Shown here: positions 31,725-39,972 of the stretch, in pieces
Numbering within the stretch: position 1 is the first letter of the stretch
Layout of the letters: each line of letters opens with the position of its first letter
Origin: Streptomyces jeddahensis
Lineage (GTDB): Bacteria > Actinomycetota > Actinomycetes > Streptomycetales > Streptomycetaceae
Direction: 5' to 3'
Length of the DNA stretch: 44,967 nucleotides
Assembly (NCBI RefSeq): GCF_001642995.1
Contig: NZ_LOHS01000026.1
Span: 1-44,967 of the forward strand
The notes under the pieces: generated by a model
The model's database searches: none
Told to the model about the DNA's origin: nothing
What the model saw: the letters and a program-made list of their open reading frames with translations, nothing else
Translations under genes and position numbers: made by a program

Positions 31725-31848
31725 CGTCCATCCTCCCGGCTCGTGCGCGTGTGGGGCGGATGGTACCCGTCGCCCGGAACAGCGGCGAGACGGGACGGTC
31801 GCACGGTCTGATCCGTGCCACAGCTCACGCGGGCTGCCGCCCGGTCGC

Positions 31849-32511
31849 TCACCCCGGTGACACGAACCCCGACTCGTACGCCGCGATGACGGCCTGCGTG
31901 CGGTCCCGTGCCCCCAGTTTCGCCAGTACGGCGCTGACGTGCGACTTGACGGTCTCCGTGCCGATCATGAGGCGCTCGGCGATCTCCGCGTTGGCCAGGC
32001 CGCGTGCCATCAGACGGAGCACGTCCGCTTCGCGGCCGGTCAGCGCGGCGCGCTCCATCGCCGCGCGCGCCTCCGTGGTGCCGCTGTCCTTGCCGTACTC
32101 GGCCGCCAGTCGCCGCACCGCCGCCGGGAACAGCAGCGAGTCGCCCTCCGCGACCAGCCGCACGGCGTGCACGATCTCGGCGGGCCGCGCGCGCTTCAGC
32201 AGAAACCCGTCCGCGCCCGCACGCAGCGCCCCGTACACGTACTCGTCGTTCTCGAACGTCGTCACCACGAGGATCTTCGGCGGCTCCGGCACGGACCGCA
32301 GCACCGCGTGTGTGGCCTCGATGCCGTCCATCAGCGGCATGCGTACGTCCATGGCGACGACGTCCGGCCGCAGCCGGCGCACCAGGGGGATGACGGCGGC
32401 TCCATCGGCGGCCTCGCCGACCACCTCGATGTCCGGCTGCGCCTCGAGGACGGCACGCAGGCCCGCGCGTACGAGCGGTTCGTCGTCGACCAGAAGCACG
32501 GTGAGCGGCAC
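31849..32511 (-). CDS. NarL-family response regulator
   Basis: A 220-residue two-component response regulator. The receiver domain has VLLVDDEPLVRAGL, VVAMDVRMPLMDG with phospho-acceptor Asp55, and GFLLKRA; the C-terminal LuxR-type helix-turn-helix is LTGREADVLRLMARGLANAE and TVKSHVSAVLAKLG. The start is GTG 32511. It follows the histidine kinase gene by 14 bp in the same operon and is probably phosphorylated by it. The symmetric repeats at 33790-33829 upstream of the kinase and of the divergent ABC genes are likely binding sites. Confidence 0.95.
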   Translation of the reverse strand: MPLTVLLVDDEPLVRAGLRAVLEAQPDIEVVGEAADGAAVIPLVRRLRPDVVAMDVRMPLMDGIEATHAVLRSVPEPPKILVVTTFENDEYVYGALRAGADGFLLKRARPAEIVHAVRLVAEGDSLLFPAAVRRLAAEYGKDSGTTEARAAMERAALTGREADVLRLMARGLANAEIAERLMIGTETVKSHVSAVLAKLGARDRTQAVIAAYESGFVSPG

Positions 32512-32525
32512 GTCGTCAGCCTAGA

Positions 32526-33764
32526 TCAGCCCAGCGGCAGTTCGACGTGGACCTGCCACTCGCCGTCCTCCTGGCCCGCGCGGGCGTGGCCGCCGAGCAG
32601 TGCGGCCCGTTCACGTATCCCGCGCAGCCCGCTCCCGCTGCCACCGCCTGTGACGGCCCCGGCCGTCGTGGGCAGTGGACTGCGCACGTCCATGAGCAGA
32701 CATGTGCGTTCGACGGTGATGCGGACGCGGACCGGCACCGCTCCCGCATGCCGCAGCACATTGGTGAGGGCTTCCTGAAGCATCCGGTATCCCTCGCGGG
32801 ACACCGGCCCGGGCACCTGGTCCAGGGGGCCGGTCACCTCGGCGTCGACCTTCGCGCCCGACGCACGTGCCGAGTCGAACAGGCGGTCAGCCTCGCCGAG
32901 TGCAGGCCGGCTGCTCACGGGCTGCTCCGCCTCGCGCAGCACCAACAGCACGCGTTCCAGGTCCTCCAGGGCCGCCCGTCCCGTCTCCTCGATCGCGTCC
33001 AGCGCCCGCTCGGTGAACTCCGGGTCGGCGGCGGCGCGTGCGGCTCCCGCCTGGACGACGGCGACGGTCAGCGCGTGTCCGATGGAGTCGTGCAACTCCC
33101 GGGCGATCCGGTTGCGTTCCAGCAGTTGTTCGGTGCGCTCCTCCAGCGCGGCCAGCCGCTCCTTGGGGGACGGTCCGAGCAGACGGCGGGCGGCCGCGGC
33201 CATCATGGGCCCGACCGCGGCCACCACCAGTACCAGGACCAGAGGCGCTACGGGGACGAGCAGCGCGTACGCCCAGTGCTGTCCGGCGACCGGAATCAGT
33301 GGATCCGCGCCGCTGGGGGACCCGGCCGCCGCCCCGACCAGTGCCAGCGAGAGCGCCATGAGCTGGCCGGTCAGAAAGGCGATGGCACAGCCGACCTCGA
33401 GTCGGAGCACCATCCACACGGCGGTCCTGCCGCGATCGCTCCAGGAGGTGGAGGGCGCCGCCGCGATACCGGGATCCTCGCTGCCGTCCTTCACGCGCGC
33501 GTGCGGTCCGGGAAACAGCATCACCCGGGCCTGCAGCCCCTCCGCCAGCCGCATCGCGGGCACCATGGCCGCCGCCACGAGCAGGGGGACGGGAATGAGG
33601 GGCACCAGCGCCCACTCCGCCAACGACAGGTCGACGAACCCCGGATAGACCAAGCCGCAGACGAACGCGATGAAGGCGCCGACCAACATGTGCAGCCAGC
33701 GGGTGTAGGTGACCGCACGCGTCAGCGGTCGCAGGAAGCGGGGAAGGCGGGGCATGCCGGTCAT
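32526..33764 (-). CDS. DesK/NarX-type sensor histidine kinase
   Basis: A 412-residue membrane kinase. Four hydrophobic helices occupy about residues 14-180 (for example LHMLVGAFIAFVCGLVYPGF and YALLVPVAPLVLVLVVAAVG) with no large extracellular domain, typical of sensors of membrane or cell-wall stress. The HisKA_3 domain is RIARELHDSIGHALTVAVVQ with His225; the ATPase part has LQEALTNVLRHAG and GSGLRGIRERAALLGG. ATG 33764 and ATG 33755 are both possible. The paired regulator follows. The divergent ABC-2 transporter suggests control of drug or peptide export. Confidence 0.93.
   Translation of the reverse strand: MTGMPRLPRFLRPLTRAVTYTRWLHMLVGAFIAFVCGLVYPGFVDLSLAEWALVPLIPVPLLVAAAMVPAMRLAEGLQARVMLFPGPHARVKDGSEDPGIAAAPSTSWSDRGRTAVWMVLRLEVGCAIAFLTGQLMALSLALVGAAAGSPSGADPLIPVAGQHWAYALLVPVAPLVLVLVVAAVGPMMAAAARRLLGPSPKERLAALEERTEQLLERNRIARELHDSIGHALTVAVVQAGAARAAADPEFTERALDAIEETGRAALEDLERVLLVLREAEQPVSSRPALGEADRLFDSARASGAKVDAEVTGPLDQVPGPVSREGYRMLQEALTNVLRHAGAVPVRVRITVERTCLLMDVRSPLPTTAGAVTGGGSGSGLRGIRERAALLGGHARAGQEDGEWQVHVELPLG
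33492..33503. repeat. CACGCGCGCGTG palindrome copy 7
   Basis: Perfect copy within the histidine kinase gene, in the region between the second and third membrane helices. Confidence 0.75.
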
Positions 33765-33789
33765 CGTGCCAGGGGGTATCGCGTGACGG

Positions 33790-33829
33790 CTCCCCCGCGC
33801 GGGGGAGAAGGAAGCCACCCGCGGGGGAG
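33790..33829. promoter_or_regulatory. Palindrome plus repeat in the kinase/ABC divergent promoter region
   Basis: CTCCCCCGCGCGGGGGAG (33790-33807) is a perfect 18-bp palindrome of two GCGGGGGAG half-sites; a third GCGGGGGAG begins exactly 22 bp after the second (33821-33829). This lies in the 99-bp gap between the divergent histidine kinase and ABC genes. Half-sites two helical turns apart suit a dimeric regulator such as the neighbouring NarL-type protein; this is inference. Confidence 0.6.
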
Positions 33830-33863
33830 GCCCAGCCCCTGCCCCGGCCGCAACCCTGATGCC

Positions 33864-34796
33864 ATGACGAGCATCGACATCAGCAACCTGACCAAGGAGT
33901 ACGGAACAACCCGCGCCGTGGACCGCCTCACCTTCACCGTCGAACCGGGCCGGGTCACCGGATTCCTCGGCCCCAACGGTGCCGGCAAGTCCACCACCAT
34001 GCGCCTCGCCCTCGGCCTCGACCGGCCCACATCCGGCTCGGCCACCATCGGCGGACGGCCCTACGCCACCATCGAGGAACCGCTGCGTCACGTGGGCGCG
34101 CTCCTCGACGCCCAGGCCGCGCACGGCTCCCGCACCGCCCGGAACCACCTCAGCGCTCTCGCCGTCAGCAACCGCATCCCCGCCCGCCGCGTCGACGAGG
34201 TCCTGGAGGAGACCGGACTCGCCTCCGTGGCCGGCCGCCGCATCAAGACCTTCTCGCTCGGCATGCGCCAGCGCCTCGGCATCGCGGCCGCACTGCTCGG
34301 GGATCCGCAGGTCGTCCTGCTCGACGAGCCGTCCAACGGCCTCGACCCCGAAGGCATCATCTGGATCCGCGAGTTGCTGCGCCGCCTCGCCCGAGATGGG
34401 CGCACGGTGCTCGTCTCGAGCCACCTGATGAACGAGACCGCGAGCTTCGCCGACCACATCGTCGTCCTCGGCCGGGGCAGGCTGCTCGCGGACACCCCGA
34501 TGCAGGACTTCCTCGACGCACACAGCCACGCGCGCGTGCGAGTGCGTACGACCGATCCGGCACGGCTGCGCGCCGTGCTCGTACGCAAGGGGTACGAGGT
34601 CGCGCAGAGCGACGACGGCCGGTGGACCGTCGACGGCGCCCAGGCGGCCGAGATCGGCGCCCTCGCCGCGACCGAAGGTATCCCGATCATGGAACTCGCC
34701 GACGAACAAGCCTCATTGGAGCAGGCGTACCTCACCCTCACCGCCGACGACACGGAGTTCACGGCCGCGTCCCCGACCACCGCCCAGGAGGCCTGA
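33864..34796 (+). CDS. ABC transporter ATP-binding protein
   Basis: A 310-residue ABC ATPase of the multidrug/antibiotic export type. Walker A is GFLGPNGAGKSTTMRLALGL, the signature is KTFSLGMRQRLGIAAALLGD, Walker B is VVLLDEPSNGLDPEGI, and the switch is LVSSHLMNE. A C-terminal extra domain of about 85 residues is typical of ABC-2 partner ATPases. ATG 33864 follows a purine-poor leader. The permease starts three bases after its stop, and AGGAGG at the end of this gene provides the permease ribosome-binding site. It is divergent from the two-component system. Confidence 0.95.
   Translation: MTSIDISNLTKEYGTTRAVDRLTFTVEPGRVTGFLGPNGAGKSTTMRLALGLDRPTSGSATIGGRPYATIEEPLRHVGALLDAQAAHGSRTARNHLSALAVSNRIPARRVDEVLEETGLASVAGRRIKTFSLGMRQRLGIAAALLGDPQVVLLDEPSNGLDPEGIIWIRELLRRLARDGRTVLVSSHLMNETASFADHIVVLGRGRLLADTPMQDFLDAHSHARVRVRTTDPARLRAVLVRKGYEVAQSDDGRWTVDGAQAAEIGALAATEGIPIMELADEQASLEQAYLTLTADDTEFTAASPTTAQEA
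34527..34538. repeat. CACGCGCGCGTG palindrome copy 8
   Basis: Perfect copy in the ABC ATPase gene, in the stretch coding for its C-terminal extension (His-Ala-Arg-Val-Arg). Confidence 0.75.
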
Positions 34797-34799
34797 CAG

Positions 34800-35537
34800 A
34801 TGTCGACCACGGCCGTTCTCCACTCCGAATGGATCAAGATCAGGTCGGTGCGAGCCAGTTTCGGATCGCTCATCGCGATCTTCGCGGTCACTCTCGCCGT
34901 CACCCTGCTCGTCTTCCCCACCGTGGGTCAGGCAGAGGCGGACAACGCGGACGCCGAGCCGCTCTTCGACGCCTTCTACGCGCTGAACTTCGCCCAGATC
35001 GCCGCCATCAGCTTCGGAGCGACCGCCGTCTCGTCCGAGTACCTGAACGGCGCACTGCGCATCTCGTTGTCCGCCGTGCCGAACCGAGGCCTGTTCTACG
35101 CCGCCAAGACGGCGATCGTGGCCGCCGCCACGCTCGCCGCCGGCCTCGCCACGAGCTTTGCGACGTTCCTCGTGGGCCAGGCGTTCATGGGCGAGTACAC
35201 CATCGGGCTGAGCCAGCCCGGGGCTCTGCGCGCGTGCATCGGAGGCGGGATCTATCTCGCGCTCATGGCGCTCTTCGCCGCCGGTCTGACCGCCCTGCTG
35301 CGCAGCGCCGTCGCCGTGCTGAGCATCCTCATCCCCTTCATCCTGATCGTCTCGTTCGTGGTCGGTGACGTGGCGGCGGGCGCCGCCGAGTATCTGCCCG
35401 ACCGGGCCGGCCAACAGGTGCTCCACCAGGACCCGGTGGGCGCTCTCGGTCCCTGGACCGGCCTCGCCGTCACGGCGGTCTGGGCGGCGGCCGCGCTGCT
35501 GGCGGGCTGGTGGGCCGTACGCCGGAGGGACGCCTGA
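34800..35537 (+). CDS. ABC-2 type transporter permease
   Basis: A 245-residue integral membrane protein with about six hydrophobic helices, such as SLIAIFAVTLAVTLLVF, YLALMALFAAGLTALL and LSILIPFILIVSFVV. The opening AVLHSEWIKIRSVRAS is typical of Streptomyces ABC-2 export permeases. It forms a two-gene operon with the preceding ATPase (three-base gap, AGGAGG overlapping the ATPase end), and together they likely export a hydrophobic or antibiotic compound. Control by the divergent two-component system is likely. Confidence 0.93.
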   Translation: MSTTAVLHSEWIKIRSVRASFGSLIAIFAVTLAVTLLVFPTVGQAEADNADAEPLFDAFYALNFAQIAAISFGATAVSSEYLNGALRISLSAVPNRGLFYAAKTAIVAAATLAAGLATSFATFLVGQAFMGEYTIGLSQPGALRACIGGGIYLALMALFAAGLTALLRSAVAVLSILIPFILIVSFVVGDVAAGAAEYLPDRAGQQVLHQDPVGALGPWTGLAVTAVWAAAALLAGWWAVRRRDA

Positions 35538-35625
35538 CGTCAGGCCGGCCGGAAGGGACGACCGGCAGAGAACTACTGGCAGACCCGGACGCCGGTTGTC
35601 AGTGCGTGCCGGTTTACTGGACGGC

Positions 35626-36066
35626 ATGAGCACCGCACAGCACCTGGACACCGTCCTCCTGCTGTGTTCCCGGGAGTTCCCGGCCGAGCACGGCAGGTGG
35701 GACGGTGGTTTCTGCGGTCCCGGTTACCACATGGCCGAGTTAGCGGTGTCCGACGGATTCGGGGACGGCGACTGCTCGCAGGTGCTCGAGGCGCGGGAGC
35801 AGTACGAGGCGGAGTGCGCCGCACTGTCCGAGCGGCTGACGAAGCGCTGGGGACCTGCCCAACCGGTCAGCCTGTACAGCCTCCTGCACCGCTCCCTGGG
35901 CCACGGCGAGGAGATACCCGAGCCGTGGCACATGCTCAGCACCCGCGTGCAGGATGCGGAGCTGTGGCGGACCGGAGAGCGCTGGGTCGTGCTCGGCGGC
36001 TCTCCCTGGAGTGAGGAGTCGCCCTTTCAGCTCCTTGCCGCCGTGACCGACGTCGACCCGCCGTGA
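35626..36066 (+). CDS. Small orphan protein with a TTA codon
   Basis: A 146-residue protein I do not recognise. It begins MSTAQHLDTVLLLCSREF and contains many Trp, His and acidic residues (WHMLSTRVQDAELW, RWVVLGGSPW). No membrane helix or signal is visible. A TTA leucine codon at 35740-35742 predicts dependence on the bldA tRNA and so expression late in growth or during development. It lies 88 bp downstream of the ABC permease and 92 bp before the methyltransferase start in the same direction. The coding character is good at third positions. Confidence 0.75.
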   Translation: MSTAQHLDTVLLLCSREFPAEHGRWDGGFCGPGYHMAELAVSDGFGDGDCSQVLEAREQYEAECAALSERLTKRWGPAQPVSLYSLLHRSLGHGEEIPEPWHMLSTRVQDAELWRTGERWVVLGGSPWSEESPFQLLAAVTDVDPP

Positions 36067-36158
36067 TCCGCGCTGGTCCGGAGCAACTCCCGTGCCACCA
36101 TGGGCCCTTGAAAAGGGACCGAGCAGCCATGCAGAGCCCGTACGGAGGAGCAGCGAAC

Positions 36159-36968
36159 GTGAGCGACAGCACCGGGCAGGCGCCGGAAGGGCGGATCGAC
36201 AGCCACATCGCACACAACGCCCGTGTGTGGAACTACTGGCTGGGTGGCAAGGACCACTATCCGGTGGACGAGCAGGTCGGCGACCAGGTGACGTCGATGT
36301 ACCCCAGCATCGGCGAGGTGGCGCGCGCCGACCGGGCGTTCCTCGGCAGAGTGGTCAGCCTGCTGGCCGGCGAGGCGGAGGTCCACCAGTTCCTCGACAT
36401 CGGCACGGGTCTGCCCACCGTGGAGAACACACACGAGGTGGCCCAGCGCATCGCCCCCGGCGCCCGCATCGTCTACGTCGACAACGACCCCATCGTGCTG
36501 ACGCACGCCCGCGCGCTGCTCACCAGCTCGCCCGAGGGAGCCACCGCCTACGTCGACGCGGACGCGCACGACCCCGACGCGATCCTGCGGGCCGCGGCCG
36601 CGACCCTCGACTTCGACCGTCCCGTCGCGGTCATGATGCTGGGCATCCTGAACTTCATCCTGGACACCGACGAGGCCCGCGCCATCGTCCGGCGCCTGAT
36701 GGACGCCGTGCCCTCCGGCAGCCATCTCGTGATCACGCACCCCACCCTGGAGCTGGGCGGCGAGGGCAATGCCGAGGCGATGAGGTTCTGGAACGAGAAC
36801 GCCACGCCGCCGATCACCGCCCGCAGCAGGGCGGAGGTCGAGAGCTTCCTCGCGGGCCTGGAGATCCTGGAGCCGGGCATCGTCTCGTGCGCCCGCTGGC
36901 GCCCTGACGCTGCGGCCGAGGAGGGGCCGGTGGTCGCTCAGTTCGGGGTGGTCGCCCGCAAACCCTGA
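36159..36968 (+). CDS. SAM-dependent methyltransferase, PF04672 (DUF574) type
   Basis: A 269-residue protein of the actinobacterial PF04672 methyltransferase family. Features are the N-terminal RIDSHIAHNARVWNYWLGGK DH block, FLDIGTGLPTVENTHEVA (SAM-binding glycine region), IVYVDNDPIVLTHARALL (acidic ribose-binding segment) and VMMLGILNFILDTDEARAIV. Substrate is unknown. GTG 36159 is chosen because GGAGGAG lies 8 bases upstream and the family pattern starts there; ATG 36129 and GTG 36063 are upstream in frame. Its 3' end overlaps the convergent mug gene by 31 bp. Confidence 0.9.
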   Translation: MSDSTGQAPEGRIDSHIAHNARVWNYWLGGKDHYPVDEQVGDQVTSMYPSIGEVARADRAFLGRVVSLLAGEAEVHQFLDIGTGLPTVENTHEVAQRIAPGARIVYVDNDPIVLTHARALLTSSPEGATAYVDADAHDPDAILRAAAATLDFDRPVAVMMLGILNFILDTDEARAIVRRLMDAVPSGSHLVITHPTLELGGEGNAEAMRFWNENATPPITARSRAEVESFLAGLEILEPGIVSCARWRPDAAAEEGPVVAQFGVVARKP

Positions 36969-37537
36969 GTCCCGTGGGGAGCCTGGCGGCCGTCGCGCTC
37001 GGACGCGGCGCGCAGGCGGCCGAACTCCTCCGCCATCGTCGCCGCAGTCCAGTGCGCGTTGAGCCCGCTCGGGTTGGGCAGCACCCACACCCGGCTTCCA
37101 CCGATCGTCCGCTCCTGCGGTCCGATCATGGCCCGGCGCTCACCGAACGCCGTGCGATAGGCGGTCACACCCACCACCGCGAGCCACCGCGGCCGCAGCC
37201 GCTCCACCTTGCCGGCGAGGATGCGGCCGCCTTCGCGGTACTCGTCCGCGGTGAGCTCGTCGGCGCGGGCGGTGGCGCGCGCCACGACATTCGTGATGCC
37301 GAGGCCATACGTGAGCAACTCGCCCTGCTCCGCGGGCCTCAGCAGCCGCGGTGTGAACCCGGACAGGTGCAGCACCGGCCAGAAGCGATTGCCAGGGCGG
37401 GCGAAATGATGGCCCGTCGCGGCCGTCATCAGGCCCGGGTTGATGCCGCAGAACAAGACGCGGAGGCCGTCCGCGACCACATCGGGAACGATGCGGTCGC
37501 GAGCGGCCTCGAGATCGGCGGCGGTCAGCCGCTTCAT
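36938..37537 (-). CDS. mug: G/U(T) mismatch-specific DNA glycosylase
   Basis: A 199-residue Mug-type uracil/thymine DNA glycosylase that removes U or T opposite G. Marks are VLFCGINPGLMTAATGHHFA with the GINPG catalytic-site Asn, GNRFWPVLHLSGFTPRLL, YGLGITNVVARATA and WVLPNPSGLNAHW with the DNA-wedge NPSGLN. ATG 37537 follows AGGGGG closely. It lies 17 bp after purB on the same strand and is probably in its operon. The 3' end overlaps the methyltransferase gene by 31 bp tail-to-tail. Confidence 0.93.
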   Translation of the reverse strand: MKRLTAADLEAARDRIVPDVVADGLRVLFCGINPGLMTAATGHHFARPGNRFWPVLHLSGFTPRLLRPAEQGELLTYGLGITNVVARATARADELTADEYREGGRILAGKVERLRPRWLAVVGVTAYRTAFGERRAMIGPQERTIGGSRVWVLPNPSGLNAHWTAATMAEEFGRLRAASERDGRQAPHGTQGLRATTPN

Positions 37538-37554
37538 CCCCCTGGTCGTCCGCG

Positions 37555-38994
37555 TCAGAGGATCGCCCCCGGCGCGTAACCGGCCGCCTCCGGACGCTCC
37601 TTCACGATCTCCTCGATCCGCGCGACCACGGCCGCCACCTGGTCGCTGGCGGCGCCGGTGAAGGACAGCTTGTCGGCCATCAGCGCGTCGAGCTCCGCCC
37701 GGTCCAGCGGGAGGCGCTCGTCCGCGGCGAGCTTGTCCAGCAGTTCGTTGCGCTCGGCGCCCTGCTCACGCATCGCGAGCGCCGAAGCCACCGCGTTCTC
37801 CTTGATCGCCTCGTGCGCGAGCTCCCGGCCGACGCCCGCCCGCACCGCGCCCATCAGCACCTTCGTCGTCGCCAGGAAGGGCAGGTAGCGGTCCAGCTCC
37901 CGCGCGACGACCGCCGGGAACGCACCGAACTCGTCGAGCACCGTCAGGAACGTCTCAAGCAGACCGTCGAGCGCGAAGAACGCGTCGGGCAGCGCGACCC
38001 GGCGTACCACCGAGCAGGAGACGTCGCCCTCGTTCCACTGGTCACCGGCCAGCTCGCCCGTCATGGAGGCGTAACCGCGCAGGATCACCATGAGGCCGTT
38101 GACACGCTCGCACGAGCGGGTGTTCATCTTGTGCGGCATCGCCGACGAGCCGACCTGGCCCGGCTTGAAGCCCTCGGTCACCAGCTCGTGCCCGGCCATC
38201 AGCCGGATGGTCTTCGCCAGCGACGACGGGGCCGCGGCCAGCTGCACCAGCGCGGTCACGACCTCGTAGTCGAGGGAGCGGGGGTAGACCTGGCCGACCG
38301 AGGTGAAGGCCTGCGAGAAGCCGAGGTGCTGCGCGATGCGCTGCTCCAGCTCGGCGAGCTTCGCCGCGTCGCCGCCCAGCAGGTCCAGCATGTCCTGGGC
38401 CGTGCCGACCGGGCCCTTGATGCCGCGCAGCGGGTAGCGGGCCAGCAGCTCCTCGACCCGGCCGTACGCAACGAGCAGCTCGTCCGCGGCCGTCGCGAAA
38501 CGCTTCCCGAGGGTGGTCGCCTGCGCGGCGACGTTGTGCGAGCGGCCCGCCATGACCAGCTCGCCGTACTCGCCGGCGAGCTTGCCGAGCCGCGCCAGCA
38601 CGGCGACCGTACGGTCGCGCATCAGCTCCAGCGAGAGCCTGACCTGCAGCTGCTCGACGTTCTCCGTCAGGTCGCGCGAGGTCATGCCCTTGTGGACGTG
38701 CTCGTGGCCGGCGAGGGCGTTGAACTCCTCGATCCGCGCCTTTACGTCATGCCGCGTGACCTTCTCGCGCTCGGCGATCGAGCCCAGGTCGACCTGGTCG
38801 AGGACCAGCTCGTAGTCGGCGATGACACCGTCCGGCACCTCGATCCCGAGGTCCTTCTGGGCGCGCAGTACGGCGAGCCAGAGCTGTCGCTCCAGCTTCA
38901 CCTTCTGCTCGGGGGACCACAGAGTGGCGAGCTCGGCCGAGGCATAGCGGCCGGCGAGGACGTTCGGGATGCGGGGCTTTGCAGACGCAGTCAC
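37555..38994 (-). CDS. purB: Adenylosuccinate lyase
   Basis: A 479-residue enzyme for two steps of purine synthesis (SAICAR to AICAR and adenylosuccinate to AMP). The fumarase/aspartase signature GQVGSSAMPHKMNTRSCERV is present, with HEHVHKGMTSRDLTEN and GRSHNVAAQATTLGKRF (catalytic His region). The start is GTG 38994; a -10-like TAGAAT lies only 8 bases upstream on the minus strand with no Shine-Dalgarno, so the mRNA may be leaderless. mug follows in the same direction after 17 bp. This length and fold match bacterial PurB. Confidence 0.97.
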   Translation of the reverse strand: MTASAKPRIPNVLAGRYASAELATLWSPEQKVKLERQLWLAVLRAQKDLGIEVPDGVIADYELVLDQVDLGSIAEREKVTRHDVKARIEEFNALAGHEHVHKGMTSRDLTENVEQLQVRLSLELMRDRTVAVLARLGKLAGEYGELVMAGRSHNVAAQATTLGKRFATAADELLVAYGRVEELLARYPLRGIKGPVGTAQDMLDLLGGDAAKLAELEQRIAQHLGFSQAFTSVGQVYPRSLDYEVVTALVQLAAAPSSLAKTIRLMAGHELVTEGFKPGQVGSSAMPHKMNTRSCERVNGLMVILRGYASMTGELAGDQWNEGDVSCSVVRRVALPDAFFALDGLLETFLTVLDEFGAFPAVVARELDRYLPFLATTKVLMGAVRAGVGRELAHEAIKENAVASALAMREQGAERNELLDKLAADERLPLDRAELDALMADKLSFTGAASDQVAAVVARIEEIVKERPEAAGYAPGAIL

Positions 38995-39119
38995 GTGGAC
39001 GAATTCTACTGGCGATTCGTGCAGGCCAGCGCCCGGCCCCGATTCGTCGGAAGCTACGAGGGGGCACGGGGTCGCCCTTGCGGGGCCCCGATCCGCACCC
39101 GACCTGGGCGACGGCCTAC

Positions 39120-39206
39120 GCGATCGGCCCCTCGTACGCAGCAGGTCCGGCCGCTTCGGCCTAAGCGATCGGCCCCTCGTACGGCAGCAGCTCCGGCCGC
39201 TTCGGC
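39120..39206 (-). repeat. 45-bp-period duplication of the SGNH gene end
   Basis: Near-identical blocks at 39120-39160 and 39165-39206 (minus-strand reading) hold the last codons and stop of the SGNH gene. The downstream copy is in the same frame and would read ...YEGPIA before a second stop, so the gene has a spare terminal copy past its stop codon. Confidence 0.8.
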
Positions 39207-39940
39207 GGGCGGCCGTCGCCGGAGGAGCGGCCCGTGAGGCGGCGGCCGATCCACGGCAGGAGGTGCTGACGGGCGAACCGGACGTCGGCGATCCGCCGTG
39301 TCGCCCAAGTCGGGGGCGCGGGAGCCGGGAGCGGCGCTCGCCAGTCCTCCTCGGGCTCGTACCCGAGGGTCTGCCACACCGCTTCGGCCACCCGCCGGTG
39401 TCCTTCGGGCGTTAGGTGCAGCCGGTCCACGTCCCACATCCGCTGATCGGACAGGGCGGGCACCCCGAACAGGTCGACCACGAGCGCGCCGTGTCGCGCC
39501 GCGAGAGTGTCGACGCAGTCGAAAAGCTCTTCCATGCGCGGGCGGAAGCGCTCCTGTACCGGGCCGTTCCGGCCCGGGCTGCGCATCAGCACCAGCTGCT
39601 TGCAGTTCGGGGCGAGGCGCTCCACCGCCTCCTCCAGGAGTCCGCGGACCCTGCCCATGTCGCACTTGGGCCGGAGCGTGTCGTTGAGGCCGCCCACCAG
39701 GGTGACGACGTCCGCCTGCATCGCGGCAGCGGCATCCACCTGCTCGTCGACGATCTGGCCGATGAGCTTGCCGCGGACCGCGAGGTTGGCGTAGCGGAAG
39801 CCGGGTGTGTGGGCGGCCATCCTTGCCGCCAGGAGATCGGCCCAGCCGCGGTAGGAGCCGTCGGGGAGGAGGTCCGACATGCCCTCGGTGAAGCTGTCGC
39901 CTATCGCGACGAGACTTGTGTAGTTTGCATTGATCTCCAT
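39161..39940 (-). CDS. SGNH/GDSL-family hydrolase
   Basis: A 259-residue esterase/lipase-like protein. All four SGNH blocks are visible: VAIGDSFTEGM (catalytic Ser), ANLAVRGK (Gly), LVGGLNDTLRP (Asn) and DVDRLHLTPEGHRR (Asp and His). No signal peptide is present, so it is probably cytosolic. ATG 39940 lacks a Shine-Dalgarno, and an ATAAC-type -10 lies close upstream, suggesting a short leader. Substrate is unknown. Its 3' end is duplicated downstream. Confidence 0.93.
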   Translation of the reverse strand: MEINANYTSLVAIGDSFTEGMSDLLPDGSYRGWADLLAARMAAHTPGFRYANLAVRGKLIGQIVDEQVDAAAAMQADVVTLVGGLNDTLRPKCDMGRVRGLLEEAVERLAPNCKQLVLMRSPGRNGPVQERFRPRMEELFDCVDTLAARHGALVVDLFGVPALSDQRMWDVDRLHLTPEGHRRVAEAVWQTLGYEPEEDWRAPLPAPAPPTWATRRIADVRFARQHLLPWIGRRLTGRSSGDGRPPKRPELLPYEGPIA

Positions 39941-39972
39941 GGCGGAGCGATGTTATCGAGCTCCGAGCGGGT

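Noticed and set aside
37272..37285. GTGGCGCGCGCCAC palindrome inside mug as another copy of the repeated 12-mer
   Set aside because: It differs from CACGCGCGCGTG at the outer positions and is explained by Ala/Arg codons (ARATAR region).
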